Below, one piece after another: positions 24,177 through 33,468 of a DNA stretch of 56,577 nucleotides. Positions within the stretch are counted from its first letter, which is position 1, and the number at the start of each line of letters is the position of its first letter. Position numbers and translations under genes: made by a program. The notes under the pieces are model-generated. The model searched no databases and was not told the origin of the DNA. It worked only from the letters and a program-made list of their open reading frames with translations. The stretch comes from Tannerellaceae bacterium (GTDB lineage: Bacteria; Bacteroidota; Bacteroidia; Bacteroidales; Tannerellaceae). Location: assembly GCA_031259845.1 (NCBI GenBank), contig JAIRKZ010000150.1:1-56577 (forward strand). Direction: 5' to 3'.

Positions 24177-26942
24177 TTAATGTGCTTCAAGCCAGTTGTT
24201 GCCTTTGCCATAATCAGCGATTAGGGGGACTTGCAGCTTGATGACGTTTTCCATTTCTTCCAGTACTATTTTCTTTACTGTGTCAAGTTCGTCTTTCCAC
24301 ACGTTGAAGTTTAATTCATCGTGTACCTGGAGGATCATTTTGCTTTTAAGTTGTTCTTTTTCAAATCGATTGTAAATATTTACCATGGCAACTTTGATAA
24401 TATCGGCAGCGCTGCCCTGTATGGGGGCATTGATGGCATTCCGTTCGGCATAACCTCTTACGATGGCGTTGGTTGAGTTGATGTCAGGGAGGTATCTTTT
24501 TCGTTTGAACAGGGTCTCTACGAAGCCTTTTTCTTTAGCGTCTTTGATGCTTTTATCCATATAATCCCGGACACTTGGATAGGTGCGGAAGTATCCTTCA
24601 ATCAGTTCTTTAGATTCTGCGCGCGGAATATTGAGGCGTTCGGACAGTCCGAATACCGAGATACCGTATATGATACCGAAATTGGCTGTTTTGGCTTTCC
24701 GGCGCATGTCTTTGGTTACATCGTTCAAGCCGACGCCATATATTTTGGCGGCTGTGGCAGCATGGATGTCTTCGCCACTCCGGAAGGCGGAGATCATCTG
24801 TTTGTCTCCGCTTAAATGTGCCATAATGCGTAACTCTATCTGGGAGTAGTCTGCCGAGAAGAACAGGCAATCTTCATTTTCAGTGATAAACGCCTTACGA
24901 ATCTCGCGCCCCATATCATCACGGATAGGAATGTTTTGAAGGTTGGGATTGGTGGAACTCAATCGCCCGGTTGCCGTAACTGTTTGATTGAAAGAGGTAT
25001 GAACTTTTCCTGTATTCGGGTTTATCAATTCCGGTAGTGCATCGATATAGGTACTGAGTAATTTCTTCACGCCTCGATATTCCAGCAGTTTGCCTACAAT
25101 TGGGTGTTTAGAACGTAGCTTTTCAAGAATGTCTTCGCTTGTGCTGTAACTGCCGGTTTTTGTTTTTTTTGCTTTCTCTTCTATGTTGAGTTTTCCAAAG
25201 AGTATTTCTCCTACCTGTTTGGCCGAATTGATATTAAATTCAACGCCTGCCAACTGATGTATTTCTTTCTCTAACCGTATCAGTTCTTTTGTTAATATTT
25301 CGGAAGAGTGTTTGAGCGCTTCCGTATCTAATGTAACGCCCGTCTCTTCCATTTCCGCCAGCACATAAATTAATGGCATTTCTATGTCGAAGAAGAGCGG
25401 TTCGATGCCCTGTCTTTTTAACTCGGGTGCAAAGTAGTTTTTAAGTTTGAGCGTTACGTCGGCGTCTTCAGCAGCATATTCAGCTATTTTGTTTATCGGA
25501 ACGTGACGCATGGAGAGCTGATGTTTTCCTTTGGGGCCAATTAGTTCTTCTATATGTATGGTTTTGTACTTTAAGTATGTTTCGGCCAGATAATCCATTC
25601 CATGCCTTAGTTCGGGGTTTAATAAATAATGGGCAATCATCGTATCGAAAAGAGCGCCTGCTACTCTTACGCCGTATTTGCGTAAGACAAGTATATCGAA
25701 CTTAATGTTTTGTCCGATTTTTTGAATTTCCGTATTTTGTAAAGGATAAGAGAGAAGCGACACTGTTTTTGTGGCTTCTTCCTTATCCGCCGGAATAGGA
25801 ACGTACCAGGCCTCATTCTCTTTTACGGCAAACGACATGCCTACTAAATTGGCTGTTAAAGGGTCGATTCCATCTGTTTCTGTGTCAAAAGCAAATTTTT
25901 TCTGTTCAGATAAAAAGGCGCTTAACTGGGTTGTTTTTTCCTCTGTATCAGCGATAAAGTATCGATGAAAGGTCGAGTTTAAGTCTGCGAGACTCGAATT
26001 TTTTAGAGCAACTGTACTTTCGGGCGCAAATTCGGCAAAGAGCAGGCCTTGAATAGGGCTGTTTTTTACCGGGTTTTTCTCTTCTTCTTTCAATTTGGTA
26101 AGAAATGCTCTAAACTCCAATGCGGCGTAAATTTCAGTAAGTCTCTTTTTGTCCGGTTTTTGAAGAATACATTTTTTTGCATCGAAGGTAACCGGGACGT
26201 CTGTTATGATGGTTGCCAGGAATTTTGAAAAGCGAATTTGTTCGGCATTTTCTATAATCTTCTTTTGCAAGGCTCCTTTTAATTTATCCGTATTTTCGAG
26301 TAGGTTTTCAATCGTATCAAATTCTTCCAGCAATTTAACGGCTGTTTTTTCTCCTACTCCCGGGCAACCCGGAATATTGTCTGAACTGTCTCCCATCAAT
26401 CCAAGCAGGTCTTTTACCTGATCAATGGATTGGATAGAGAATTTTTCCAATACCTCTTTTACCCCCATAGTTTCATACCCGCCGCCGTATTTAGGGCGAT
26501 AGATAAAGATATGCTCCGAAACCAACTGCCCATAGTCTTTGTCCGGCGTCATCATATATACCTGGAAGCCTTCCTTTTCAGCTTGTTTGGCAATAGTGGC
26601 AATTACATCATCCGCTTCATACCGGGGAACTTCAATAATAGGAATGTTATAAGCCTCAATTATATCTTTGATAATCGGAACCGATTCACGTATGGCTTCC
26701 GGCGTTTCTTCGCGTTGCGCTTTATACTGTTCGTACGCTTCGTGCCGGAAAGTGGGGCCGGCAGGGTCGAAGCCAACAGCTATATGGCTGGGATTCTCTC
26801 TTTTCAATATATCTTCCAGGCTATTAACAAATCCGAAAATGGCGGATGTATTCATCCCCTTGGAATTAATTCTCGGATTTTTAATAAAAGCATAATACGA
26901 TCTGTATATTAAAGCATAGGCATCAATCAAGAATAATTTCAT
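24177..26942 (-). CDS. polA: DNA polymerase I
   Basis: A 921-residue repair and Okazaki-fragment polymerase with all three activities intact. The 5'-3' exonuclease (1-290) has YEADDVIATIA and MGDSSDNIPG followed by the helix-hairpin-helix GVGEKTA. The 3'-5' proofreading domain (about 330-520) keeps the DTE metal ligands at 353-355. The polymerase domain has DYSQIELRIMAHLSGD, the RRKAKTANFGIIYGIS finger helix and the VHDEL motif (His874, Asp875, Glu876). Retained proofreading residues distinguish it from Taq-like enzymes. Confidence 0.98.
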   Translation of the reverse strand: MKLFLIDAYALIYRSYYAFIKNPRINSKGMNTSAIFGFVNSLEDILKRENPSHIAVGFDPAGPTFRHEAYEQYKAQREETPEAIRESVPIIKDIIEAYNIPIIEVPRYEADDVIATIAKQAEKEGFQVYMMTPDKDYGQLVSEHIFIYRPKYGGGYETMGVKEVLEKFSIQSIDQVKDLLGLMGDSSDNIPGCPGVGEKTAVKLLEEFDTIENLLENTDKLKGALQKKIIENAEQIRFSKFLATIITDVPVTFDAKKCILQKPDKKRLTEIYAALEFRAFLTKLKEEEKNPVKNSPIQGLLFAEFAPESTVALKNSSLADLNSTFHRYFIADTEEKTTQLSAFLSEQKKFAFDTETDGIDPLTANLVGMSFAVKENEAWYVPIPADKEEATKTVSLLSYPLQNTEIQKIGQNIKFDILVLRKYGVRVAGALFDTMIAHYLLNPELRHGMDYLAETYLKYKTIHIEELIGPKGKHQLSMRHVPINKIAEYAAEDADVTLKLKNYFAPELKRQGIEPLFFDIEMPLIYVLAEMEETGVTLDTEALKHSSEILTKELIRLEKEIHQLAGVEFNINSAKQVGEILFGKLNIEEKAKKTKTGSYSTSEDILEKLRSKHPIVGKLLEYRGVKKLLSTYIDALPELINPNTGKVHTSFNQTVTATGRLSSTNPNLQNIPIRDDMGREIRKAFITENEDCLFFSADYSQIELRIMAHLSGDKQMISAFRSGEDIHAATAAKIYGVGLNDVTKDMRRKAKTANFGIIYGISVFGLSERLNIPRAESKELIEGYFRTYPSVRDYMDKSIKDAKEKGFVETLFKRKRYLPDINSTNAIVRGYAERNAINAPIQGSAADIIKVAMVNIYNRFEKEQLKSKMILQVHDELNFNVWKDELDTVKKIVLEEMENVIKLQVPLIADYGKGNNWLEAH

Positions 26943-27015
26943 TACAATTAACAGGATTTAGTAAGACAATTGACGGTAAATGTACGAAAAAAGCGTCTTA
27001 CTCAATAGTTTTTCT

Positions 27016-27023
27016 TATTTTTG
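27016..27023 (+). promoter_or_regulatory. putative -7 box (TATTTTTG) of the polyprenyl synthase gene
   Basis: A full TAnnTTTG match whose final G is 18 bases before the ATG at 27041. No clear -33 element. It implies a very short 5' leader, which favours the ATG over the GTG at 27035. Confidence 0.5.
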
Positions 27024-27040
27024 CTTGTCTTTAAGTGACT

Positions 27041-28015
27041 ATGGATAAAAGAAAGATTATTGAGGAACCGGTAAATGCCGAGTTTAAGTGTTTTAAAGCT
27101 GAATTTGTAAGTTCGCTGTCAAGTTCAACTTTGAAGTTGCAATCTGCTATTGATAAGATAATGTTGTCATCGGGCAAGCATATTCGCCCGTTGCTCGTTT
27201 TGCTGGCAGCCAAGGCTTGTGGAAAGGTTACGGAAAACACAATAAATTCGGCCGTACTATTAGAGCAGTTACATACGGCGAGCCTGGTTCATGATGATGT
27301 GATCGACAATACAAAGCAGCGGAGAGGCGTTCCTTCCCTGAATGCTTTTTTTGATAATCGTGTATCTGTATTGGTGGGTGATTATATTTTGTCTTCTGCC
27401 TTAGTACGTTCGATTCAGACTGGCGATTTGCGTATTATGTATATTGTTTCGGAAGTTGGCCGCGCTTTATCGGAAGGAGAGATTCGTCAATTAGAAGTAG
27501 TAGAAGATATTATCTTAAACGAAGATTCTTATCTGGAGATAATTAAGAAAAAGACGGCTATGCTGATTTCTGCCTGTACGGAAATCGGCGCTATTACAGC
27601 CGGCGCATCAGACGAATTAGTTGCGTATTGTAGGCAAATAGGGGAGTACCTTGGCTATTGTTTCCAAATTAAAGATGATATTTTTGATTATTATTCAAAT
27701 CTGAATATAGGCAAACCTACCGGCAATGATATTTTAGAAGGAAAAGTAACCCTGCCTTTATTGTATGCTTTACGAAAATCGGATGGAGATGATTCTTCTT
27801 ATTATTTGCAGTTGATAGAAAATAAAGATTTTACCCCCAAACACATTGCCGAATTGATCTTATTTGCCAAAGAGAACGGTGGAATTGAGTATGCCGAATT
27901 AAAAATGAAGGAATATCGCGATAAAGTGATTGAAATGATGTATAAACTTCCACACTCCGATGCTCGCAATAGTCTGATAGAACTTGCCGATTATATCATA
28001 GAAAGAGAAAAATGA
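27041..28015 (+). CDS. ispB: polyprenyl diphosphate synthase (octaprenyl-type)
   Basis: A 324-residue all-helical trans-prenyltransferase that elongates FPP with IPP to make the menaquinone side chain. Both Asp-rich motifs are present: LVHDDVIDNTKQRRG near residue 85 and DDIFDYY near 212, plus the GKHIRPLL basic patch. The ATG at 27041 is chosen, as it fits the promoter spacing; a GTG two codons upstream is possible. It is divergent from polA and convergent with deoC. The chain length (octa/hepta) cannot be fixed from sequence, so the symbol is the usual annotation. Confidence 0.9.
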   Translation: MDKRKIIEEPVNAEFKCFKAEFVSSLSSSTLKLQSAIDKIMLSSGKHIRPLLVLLAAKACGKVTENTINSAVLLEQLHTASLVHDDVIDNTKQRRGVPSLNAFFDNRVSVLVGDYILSSALVRSIQTGDLRIMYIVSEVGRALSEGEIRQLEVVEDIILNEDSYLEIIKKKTAMLISACTEIGAITAGASDELVAYCRQIGEYLGYCFQIKDDIFDYYSNLNIGKPTGNDILEGKVTLPLLYALRKSDGDDSSYYLQLIENKDFTPKHIAELILFAKENGGIEYAELKMKEYRDKVIEMMYKLPHSDARNSLIELADYIIEREK

Positions 28016-28016
28016 A

Positions 28017-28037
28017 GTAAACGAATACTGCGTTTAC
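28017..28037. terminator. short convergent hairpin between ispB and deoC
   Basis: GTAAACG (28017-28023), a 7-base loop, CGTTTAC (28031-28037), placed in the 34-base gap between converging stop codons. There is no strong U tract on either side, so it is at best a weak terminator. Confidence 0.4.
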
Positions 28038-28049
28038 GTCTTATTCTCC

Positions 28050-28913
28050 TTATTCTCCGATACGATGAACTATATCTGTTGCTAAATTGCTTGCTCCAAT
28101 CCTAAAATAGGCCTTATCCAACCATTTTTCGCCTAAAATATTCCTTACAATCGTATAATATCTAACGGCATCTTCCGCTTTTCTTACGCCGCCTGCTATT
28201 TTTATACCTATTTGTCGCCCAGTTAATTCGTAATATTGTTTAATTACCTGACATATAGTATAAACAGATTCAGATGTTGCGCCTTCGTATTCTTTTCCTG
28301 TTGATGTTTTTATAAAATCTGCGCCTGAATATATTGAAATTATCGTTGCTCGTTGTATATTATTAGCTGATTTCAATGCTCCGGTCTCTAAGATAATTTT
28401 AAGGGTAGCTTCGTGTGCGCTTGCTTTAATTTCCTGGATGTTTTCGGCTAATTCCTGATAATTTTCTTCAAGCAATAATCCTATATTTAATACTGTATCT
28501 ATTTCGTCTGCACCATGCATAACAGACAATGCAACTTCTGCTATTTTAACTTCTTCAAAGGTTTGGGACGACGGGAATCCGCCAGCTACGGCTGCTATTC
28601 TAACATTTTGCGCCGTGAGCGCCTGCTTTACGGTTTCGGTAAAGATAGGGTAAGTACAGATAGCCGCTACGTTTGGGATATTCGGGTGTAATCCTTCAAA
28701 ATCGTTCACATAATTTACTAATGTCCAGATGCTCTCTTTCGTATCGGTCGTTGATAAAGACGTTATATCTATGCAACCATGTAAAAATGTAAGAATTTCG
28801 GCAGTGAAATTCTCTTGCTCATGTATTTGCAGAATTTTATTTACTTCTTCTTTAATTTGTACTTCGTTACCTGCCGGTTTGAATTTGCTTAATGCTTCCT
28901 GATACTTATCCAT
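28050..28913 (-). CDS. deoC: deoxyribose-phosphate aldolase
   Basis: A 287-residue class I aldolase that splits 2-deoxyribose-5-phosphate into glyceraldehyde-3-phosphate and acetaldehyde. The Schiff-base lysine is Lys202 in GADFIKTSTGK, the second active-site lysine is Lys238 in IGIKIAGGVR, and the acid near ADEIDTVLN is also visible. It has an N-terminal extension of about 30 residues relative to the E. coli enzyme. It is the last gene of a seven-gene minus-strand run, five bases after the mazG-like gene. Confidence 0.97.
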   Translation of the reverse strand: MDKYQEALSKFKPAGNEVQIKEEVNKILQIHEQENFTAEILTFLHGCIDITSLSTTDTKESIWTLVNYVNDFEGLHPNIPNVAAICTYPIFTETVKQALTAQNVRIAAVAGGFPSSQTFEEVKIAEVALSVMHGADEIDTVLNIGLLLEENYQELAENIQEIKASAHEATLKIILETGALKSANNIQRATIISIYSGADFIKTSTGKEYEGATSESVYTICQVIKQYYELTGRQIGIKIAGGVRKAEDAVRYYTIVRNILGEKWLDKAYFRIGASNLATDIVHRIGE

Positions 28914-28918
28914 ATTAC

Positions 28919-29260
28919 TTATAATTTATTGTTGTTTAAATGTCGTGTATTATCCCGGTTTGTCTTTTTTTCAAGATTTTTTTCGAAAGCTGTTGTTAAA
29001 TCAATGCCTGTTTGATTGGCCAAACATAGGAGAACCCATAGCACATCCGCTATTTCATCCCCCAAATCATACTTTTCATCGCTTTCTTTAAAAGATTGTT
29101 CTCCGTATTTCCTGGCTATTATGCGAGCTACTTCTCCTACTTCTTCTGTTAATATAGCCATGTTAGTCAGCTCATTAAAGTATCGTTTACCATAGTTTTT
29201 AATCCATTGCTCTACTTTTTCCTGGGCTTCTTTTATTGTTATGACTGATTGTTTGTCCAT
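28919..29260 (-). CDS. MazG-like nucleotide pyrophosphohydrolase
   Basis: A 113-residue all-alpha NTP pyrophosphohydrolase. The metal ligands appear as EEVGEVARIIAR and further on DLGDEIADVLWVLLCLAN, giving the ExxE...ExxD pattern. The likely role is cleaning aberrant (d)NTPs. It lies between dtd (stop and start codons abut) and deoC. It is single-domain, unlike the tandem-domain E. coli MazG. Confidence 0.9.
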   Translation of the reverse strand: MDKQSVITIKEAQEKVEQWIKNYGKRYFNELTNMAILTEEVGEVARIIARKYGEQSFKESDEKYDLGDEIADVLWVLLCLANQTGIDLTTAFEKNLEKKTNRDNTRHLNNNKL

Positions 29261-29713
29261 TTATTCTTTCTTTTTAGTGTCTATTATAATGGTGACCGGC
29301 CCATCGTTTATTAATTCTATCTGCATATTTGCTCCAAATGTTCCGGTTGCTACCTTTTTCCCTGTAATTTCTTCTGTTTTCTTACAGAATGCTTCATAGA
29401 GAGGGACAGCCATATCAGGCTTAGATGCCCGGATGTACGAAGGGCGGTTTCCTTTCTTAACGGAAGCATGTAGTGTAAATTGGCTTACAATCATTAGTTC
29501 TCCGTTTATTTCTATTAGCGAGCGATTCATAATACCATGTTCATCGTCAAATACGCGCAGGTAGACGATTTTCTTTGCCAACCAATCGATATCCTCTTGA
29601 TTGTCACTATCTTCAATGCCTATTAATACTAATAATCCGGTATCTATTTTTGATTTTATGTTACCATCAATAGTAACAGACGCCCGTTTAACTCGTTGTA
29701 TAACTGTTTTCAT
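29261..29713 (-). CDS. dtd: D-aminoacyl-tRNA deacylase
   Basis: A 150-residue enzyme that hydrolyses D-amino acids from mischarged tRNA. Both signature motifs are present: SQFTL in the middle (VSQFTLHA) and NDGPVTI near the C terminus, the cross-subunit GP motif that excludes L-amino acids. The N terminus MKTVIQRVKRASVTIDG is typical. It is one base after uvrC on the same strand. Confidence 0.97.
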   Translation of the reverse strand: MKTVIQRVKRASVTIDGNIKSKIDTGLLVLIGIEDSDNQEDIDWLAKKIVYLRVFDDEHGIMNRSLIEINGELMIVSQFTLHASVKKGNRPSYIRASKPDMAVPLYEAFCKKTEEITGKKVATGTFGANMQIELINDGPVTIIIDTKKKE

Positions 29714-29714
29714 C

Positions 29715-31553
29715 TTATTTTTTTAATTCATGGATCAATATTGTAGCTTTCGTTTCTCCGATTAATTCTTTCAGTTCGTTTTCCGGAGCTTCTTTTATTC
29801 GATTTACACTTTTGTATTTTCTTAAAAGGATTGTTTTTGTTTTTTCTCCTATCCCTTTTATCCCATCTAATTCCGAGAGGGTTTGTTTTTTGCTTCTTAA
29901 TTGCCTGTGGAATGTGATACCGAATCGATGGGCTTCATCCCTTAATTGCTGTATTATCTTTAATGTTTCAGAGTTTTTATCCAATATTAAAGGAATAGGA
30001 TCGTTAGGGAAAAAGATTTCTTCCAGTCGTTTGGCAAGCCCGATAATTGTAATTCTATCTAAAAGCCCAAGGTTCTTGATGATTTCTGTGGCCGCATTGA
30101 GCTGTCCTTTCCCCCCGTCAATGATGATGAGTTGGGGTAATTCCTGATTTTCTTCTGAAAGCCTTGTATAACGGCGCTCTACAACTTCCTGCATAGATGC
30201 AAAATCATTAGCCCCTATTACTGTTTTGATGTGAAAATGGCGATAATCTTTCTTGGACGGTTTTGCCTTTTTAAATACAACACATGCTGCCACAGGATTT
30301 GTACCCTGAATATTAGAATTGTCAAAACATTCAATGTGCATGGGAAGTATATTCATGTGTAAATCTTTTTGCATAGTTGTGAGAATACGTGTTGTGCGTT
30401 GTTCGGGATTTAGTTTCTCTGCTTGTTTGAGTTTGTCGAGTTTGTATTGTTTTACATTTTGTTCTGATAATTCTAATAGTTTCTTTTTATCCCCCCTTTG
30501 TGGAATAATGAATTGAAAATGATCCGAATATTCAATATCGGGGATAAACGGGACTATGATTTCACGCGCATTGCTCTTAAATCTTGTACGCATTTCAATG
30601 ATACCTAATCCGAGAAGCTCTTCTTTTGGTTCGTCAAGTTTTTTCTTGTATTCAAAAGTATATGCTTGTACAATAGCTCCGTTACCAATATGCATATAAT
30701 TGATATAGGCAGATTTATCATTATCGGTAAATGAAAAAACATCTATATTGGTAAGCATCGGGGGAACGACTGTTGATTTTGCCCGGTAATTTTCTATAGC
30801 TTCGTATTTGTTTTTTATGAGTTGCGCTTCTTCAAACCTTAATTCGGAAGACAATTCCTTCATCAGCTCAAATAATAACCGGCTGATTTTAGAAATATTT
30901 CCTTTCAGTATTTCTTTTATCTGGCTTATGTTTTCGTTATATTCTTCTAAAGATTGATACCCTTCACAGGGCCCTTTACACTTTTTTATATGATATTGCA
31001 GACATACTTTGTACTTTCCCTGTCGTATGTTTTCCGGGGAGAGAGGATATTTACAGGTTCTTATCGGATATAATTCTTTAAGCATTTGCAGCATAACTTT
31101 GGCTGTGTAAATAGACGAATATGGCCCAAAATACAGAGATCCGTCTTTCACTATGTTTCGTGTTTGATAGATACGTGGAAAGTATTCGTTTTTCAGAACA
31201 ATAGACGGGTATGTTTTGTCGTCTTTTAGCATTACATTGTAACGAGGGCGGTATTGTTTGATTAAACTGTTCTCTAAATGAAGCGCATCTTCCTCTGTGT
31301 CTACCACAATATATTTAATGTCTCGTATTTGCTTTACCAAGATATATGTTTTGCGATTGTCGAGTGTTTTATTGAAGTACGAAGATACTCTCTTTTTAAG
31401 ATTTTTGGCTTTTCCTACATATATAACAGTTCCTTTGTTGTCAAAATACTGATAACAGCCTGGTTTTTCGGGAATTACGGCGATAATTGAAGAAATTCTT
31501 TCTGTGTGATCGCCGTCGGGGCTTTCCTTCTCTCTTGTGATGTTATCGTTCAT
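29715..31553 (-). CDS. uvrC: excinuclease ABC subunit C
   Basis: A 612-residue nucleotide excision repair nuclease. The GIY-YIG domain is at about 30-105 (PGCYQYFDNKGTVIYVGKA, LKKRVSSYF). A Cys cluster (CKYPLSPENIRQGKYKVCLQ, CKGPC) follows, then a UVR domain near 205-240, the RNase H-like 5' nuclease domain with HIECFDNSNIQG, and two C-terminal helix-hairpin-helix motifs (LDGIKGIGEKTKTILL). It is 37 bases after mnmG, with a parS-like site in that gap. Confidence 0.97.
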   Translation of the reverse strand: MNDNITREKESPDGDHTERISSIIAVIPEKPGCYQYFDNKGTVIYVGKAKNLKKRVSSYFNKTLDNRKTYILVKQIRDIKYIVVDTEEDALHLENSLIKQYRPRYNVMLKDDKTYPSIVLKNEYFPRIYQTRNIVKDGSLYFGPYSSIYTAKVMLQMLKELYPIRTCKYPLSPENIRQGKYKVCLQYHIKKCKGPCEGYQSLEEYNENISQIKEILKGNISKISRLLFELMKELSSELRFEEAQLIKNKYEAIENYRAKSTVVPPMLTNIDVFSFTDNDKSAYINYMHIGNGAIVQAYTFEYKKKLDEPKEELLGLGIIEMRTRFKSNAREIIVPFIPDIEYSDHFQFIIPQRGDKKKLLELSEQNVKQYKLDKLKQAEKLNPEQRTTRILTTMQKDLHMNILPMHIECFDNSNIQGTNPVAACVVFKKAKPSKKDYRHFHIKTVIGANDFASMQEVVERRYTRLSEENQELPQLIIIDGGKGQLNAATEIIKNLGLLDRITIIGLAKRLEEIFFPNDPIPLILDKNSETLKIIQQLRDEAHRFGITFHRQLRSKKQTLSELDGIKGIGEKTKTILLRKYKSVNRIKEAPENELKELIGETKATILIHELKK

Positions 31554-31562
31554 CTTAATTTG

Positions 31563-31578
31563 CGTTTCACGTGGAACA
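31563..31578. other. parS-like ParB-binding site between uvrC and mnmG
   Basis: CGTTTCACGTGGAACA. On the other strand TGTTCCACGTGAAACG matches TGTTNCACGTGAAACA at all but the last position. It lies in the 37-base intergenic gap beside mnmG (gidA), a gene that in many bacteria is near the origin and parAB. It is a motif-only call. Confidence 0.6.
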
Positions 31579-31590
31579 TTTAGATGTTTT

Positions 31591-33468
31591 TCATCTCCCT
31601 AAAAGGACAAGTAGTATGTTTATGTCGTTTGGCGATATGCCTGGGATTCTACTTGCTTGTGCGATTGTGTCTGGATTTATTTTTGTGAGTTTCTCTCTGG
31701 CTTCAGTGGATAGTGATTGTATGTTGTTGTAGTTGAACTTTCCTTTGATGTTTATATTTTCAAGGCGGCCTATTTTGTTTGCGATAGTCTGTTCTCTCTT
31801 TATGTATCCGCTATATTTGATTGATATCTCTGCTGCTTCAATGGTCTCTTCTTTATGCATTAGTGGCATCTTTTCTAATTCGTCCTTAAGTGCAGGGATT
31901 AATGTAGCCAGGTTGTTTAAGCTGATGTGAGGGCGGGCAACTAAGTCTATTAATTTGCACCCATGGGATAGGGGAGTAGTTCCTAATACTTCTAAGCCGC
32001 TATTTATATGTTGAGGCTTTACAGAATAGTTTTCGACGAAAGAAATGATAGCGTCCCGACGAATTTTCTTCTTTTGTAGAATCTTATACCGTTCTTCTTT
32101 TGCCAGTCCTGTTTTGTATGCTTTTTCTGTTAAACGCATGTCCGCATTGTCTTGACGAAGAAGTATCCTGTATTCAGCCCGGGAGGTAAACATACGATAC
32201 GGTTCGTCTACTCCTTTGGTTACTAAATCGTCAATAAGAACGCCTATATAAGCTTCGTCTCTTCCTAAGATGAAGGGGTTGCCGTCGTGGCAATTGATGT
32301 GGGCATTGATACCGGCTATCAATCCTTGCCCGGCGGCTTCCTCGTATCCGGTTGTGCCATTTATTTGCCCGGCAAAAAACAGGTTTTTAATTTGCTTTGT
32401 TTCCAATGTGTGCTGTAATTGAGTGGGATCAAAGAAATCATATTCGATCGCATAGCCGGGCCTGTAAATCTGAATGTCACGAAAAGCGGATATTGCTTGC
32501 AGCGCTTTTAACTGAATACCGAATGGGAGAGAGGATGAGAAGCCATTCAGATAATATTCTTGTGTGTGCTCTCCTTCCGGTTCCAAAAAAAGTTGATGTT
32601 GTGTTTTCTCGGCAAAGGTGATGATCTTTGTTTCTATACTTGGACAATAACGAGGGCCGATACTTTGGATTTGTCCATTGTATAATGGCGAATCAGGTAA
32701 TCCTTCGCGGAGTATATCATGGCATGCTTCATTCGTATAAAGCGTCCAGCAGTTGAGTTGTTTTAATGTACGTTTGGAATATCCCAGATACGAAAATTTG
32801 TGGAAATCATTCTCTCCCGGCTGTGCTGTTAATTCTTCAAAATGAACGCTTCTTCCGTCGATACGGACGGGCGTCCCCGTTTTCATTCGTTCTGATTTAA
32901 TTCCCAGAGAGACTAATTGTTCTGTTATACCGGTTGTAGTAGGTTCTGAAAGGCGTCCTCCTTTTATCTGTGTTCTTCCGATATGCATTAGTCCATTGAG
33001 AAACGTTCCGTTTGTCAGGATGACGCTTTTTGCTCTAAATTCAATGCCCAGGGCTGTTTTAACTCCCAAGACGGTCTTGTTTTCGATCAATAGGCTATTT
33101 ACAATGTCTTGCCAGATGTAAAGATTTTCTTTGTTTTCCAATACATTTCTCCATGCTTCTATGAAGCGTGTTCTATCACATTGAGATCTTGGACTCCACA
33201 TGGCCGGGCCTTTACTCCTGTTAAGCATGCGGAATTGTATGGTTGTTTCGTCCGTAACAATCCCCATATACCCTCCGAGAGCGTCTATTTCGCGGACAAT
33301 TTGCCCTTTCGCTATACCACCTACAGCCGGATTGCAACTCATTTGGGCAATCTTATTCATGTCCATTGTAATGAGGAGCGTTTTTGAACCTAAGTTGGCC
33401 GCTGCTGCCGCTGCTTCACATCCCGCATGCCCTGCGCCGACAACTATTATGTCGTATTTAAAAATCAT
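31591..33468 (-). CDS. mnmG: tRNA uridine-5-carboxymethylaminomethyl modification enzyme MnmG
   Basis: A 625-residue FAD enzyme that works with MnmE to modify the wobble uridine of several tRNAs. It has the FAD-binding VVGAGHAGCEAAAAAANLG at the N terminus, the GidA signatures GPRYCPSIETKI and GQINGTTGYEEAAGQG, and the helical C-terminal domain (LLVLLGR end). Full length. It overlaps ybeY by four bases. Confidence 0.98.
   Translation of the reverse strand: MIFKYDIIVVGAGHAGCEAAAAAANLGSKTLLITMDMNKIAQMSCNPAVGGIAKGQIVREIDALGGYMGIVTDETTIQFRMLNRSKGPAMWSPRSQCDRTRFIEAWRNVLENKENLYIWQDIVNSLLIENKTVLGVKTALGIEFRAKSVILTNGTFLNGLMHIGRTQIKGGRLSEPTTTGITEQLVSLGIKSERMKTGTPVRIDGRSVHFEELTAQPGENDFHKFSYLGYSKRTLKQLNCWTLYTNEACHDILREGLPDSPLYNGQIQSIGPRYCPSIETKIITFAEKTQHQLFLEPEGEHTQEYYLNGFSSSLPFGIQLKALQAISAFRDIQIYRPGYAIEYDFFDPTQLQHTLETKQIKNLFFAGQINGTTGYEEAAGQGLIAGINAHINCHDGNPFILGRDEAYIGVLIDDLVTKGVDEPYRMFTSRAEYRILLRQDNADMRLTEKAYKTGLAKEERYKILQKKKIRRDAIISFVENYSVKPQHINSGLEVLGTTPLSHGCKLIDLVARPHISLNNLATLIPALKDELEKMPLMHKEETIEAAEISIKYSGYIKREQTIANKIGRLENINIKGKFNYNNIQSLSTEAREKLTKINPDTIAQASRIPGISPNDINILLVLLGR

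Noticed and set aside
27035-27040. GTG start for the polyprenyl synthase gene
   Set aside because: It would leave only about seven bases of leader after the -7 box; the ATG six bases later fits the spacing seen at other promoters.
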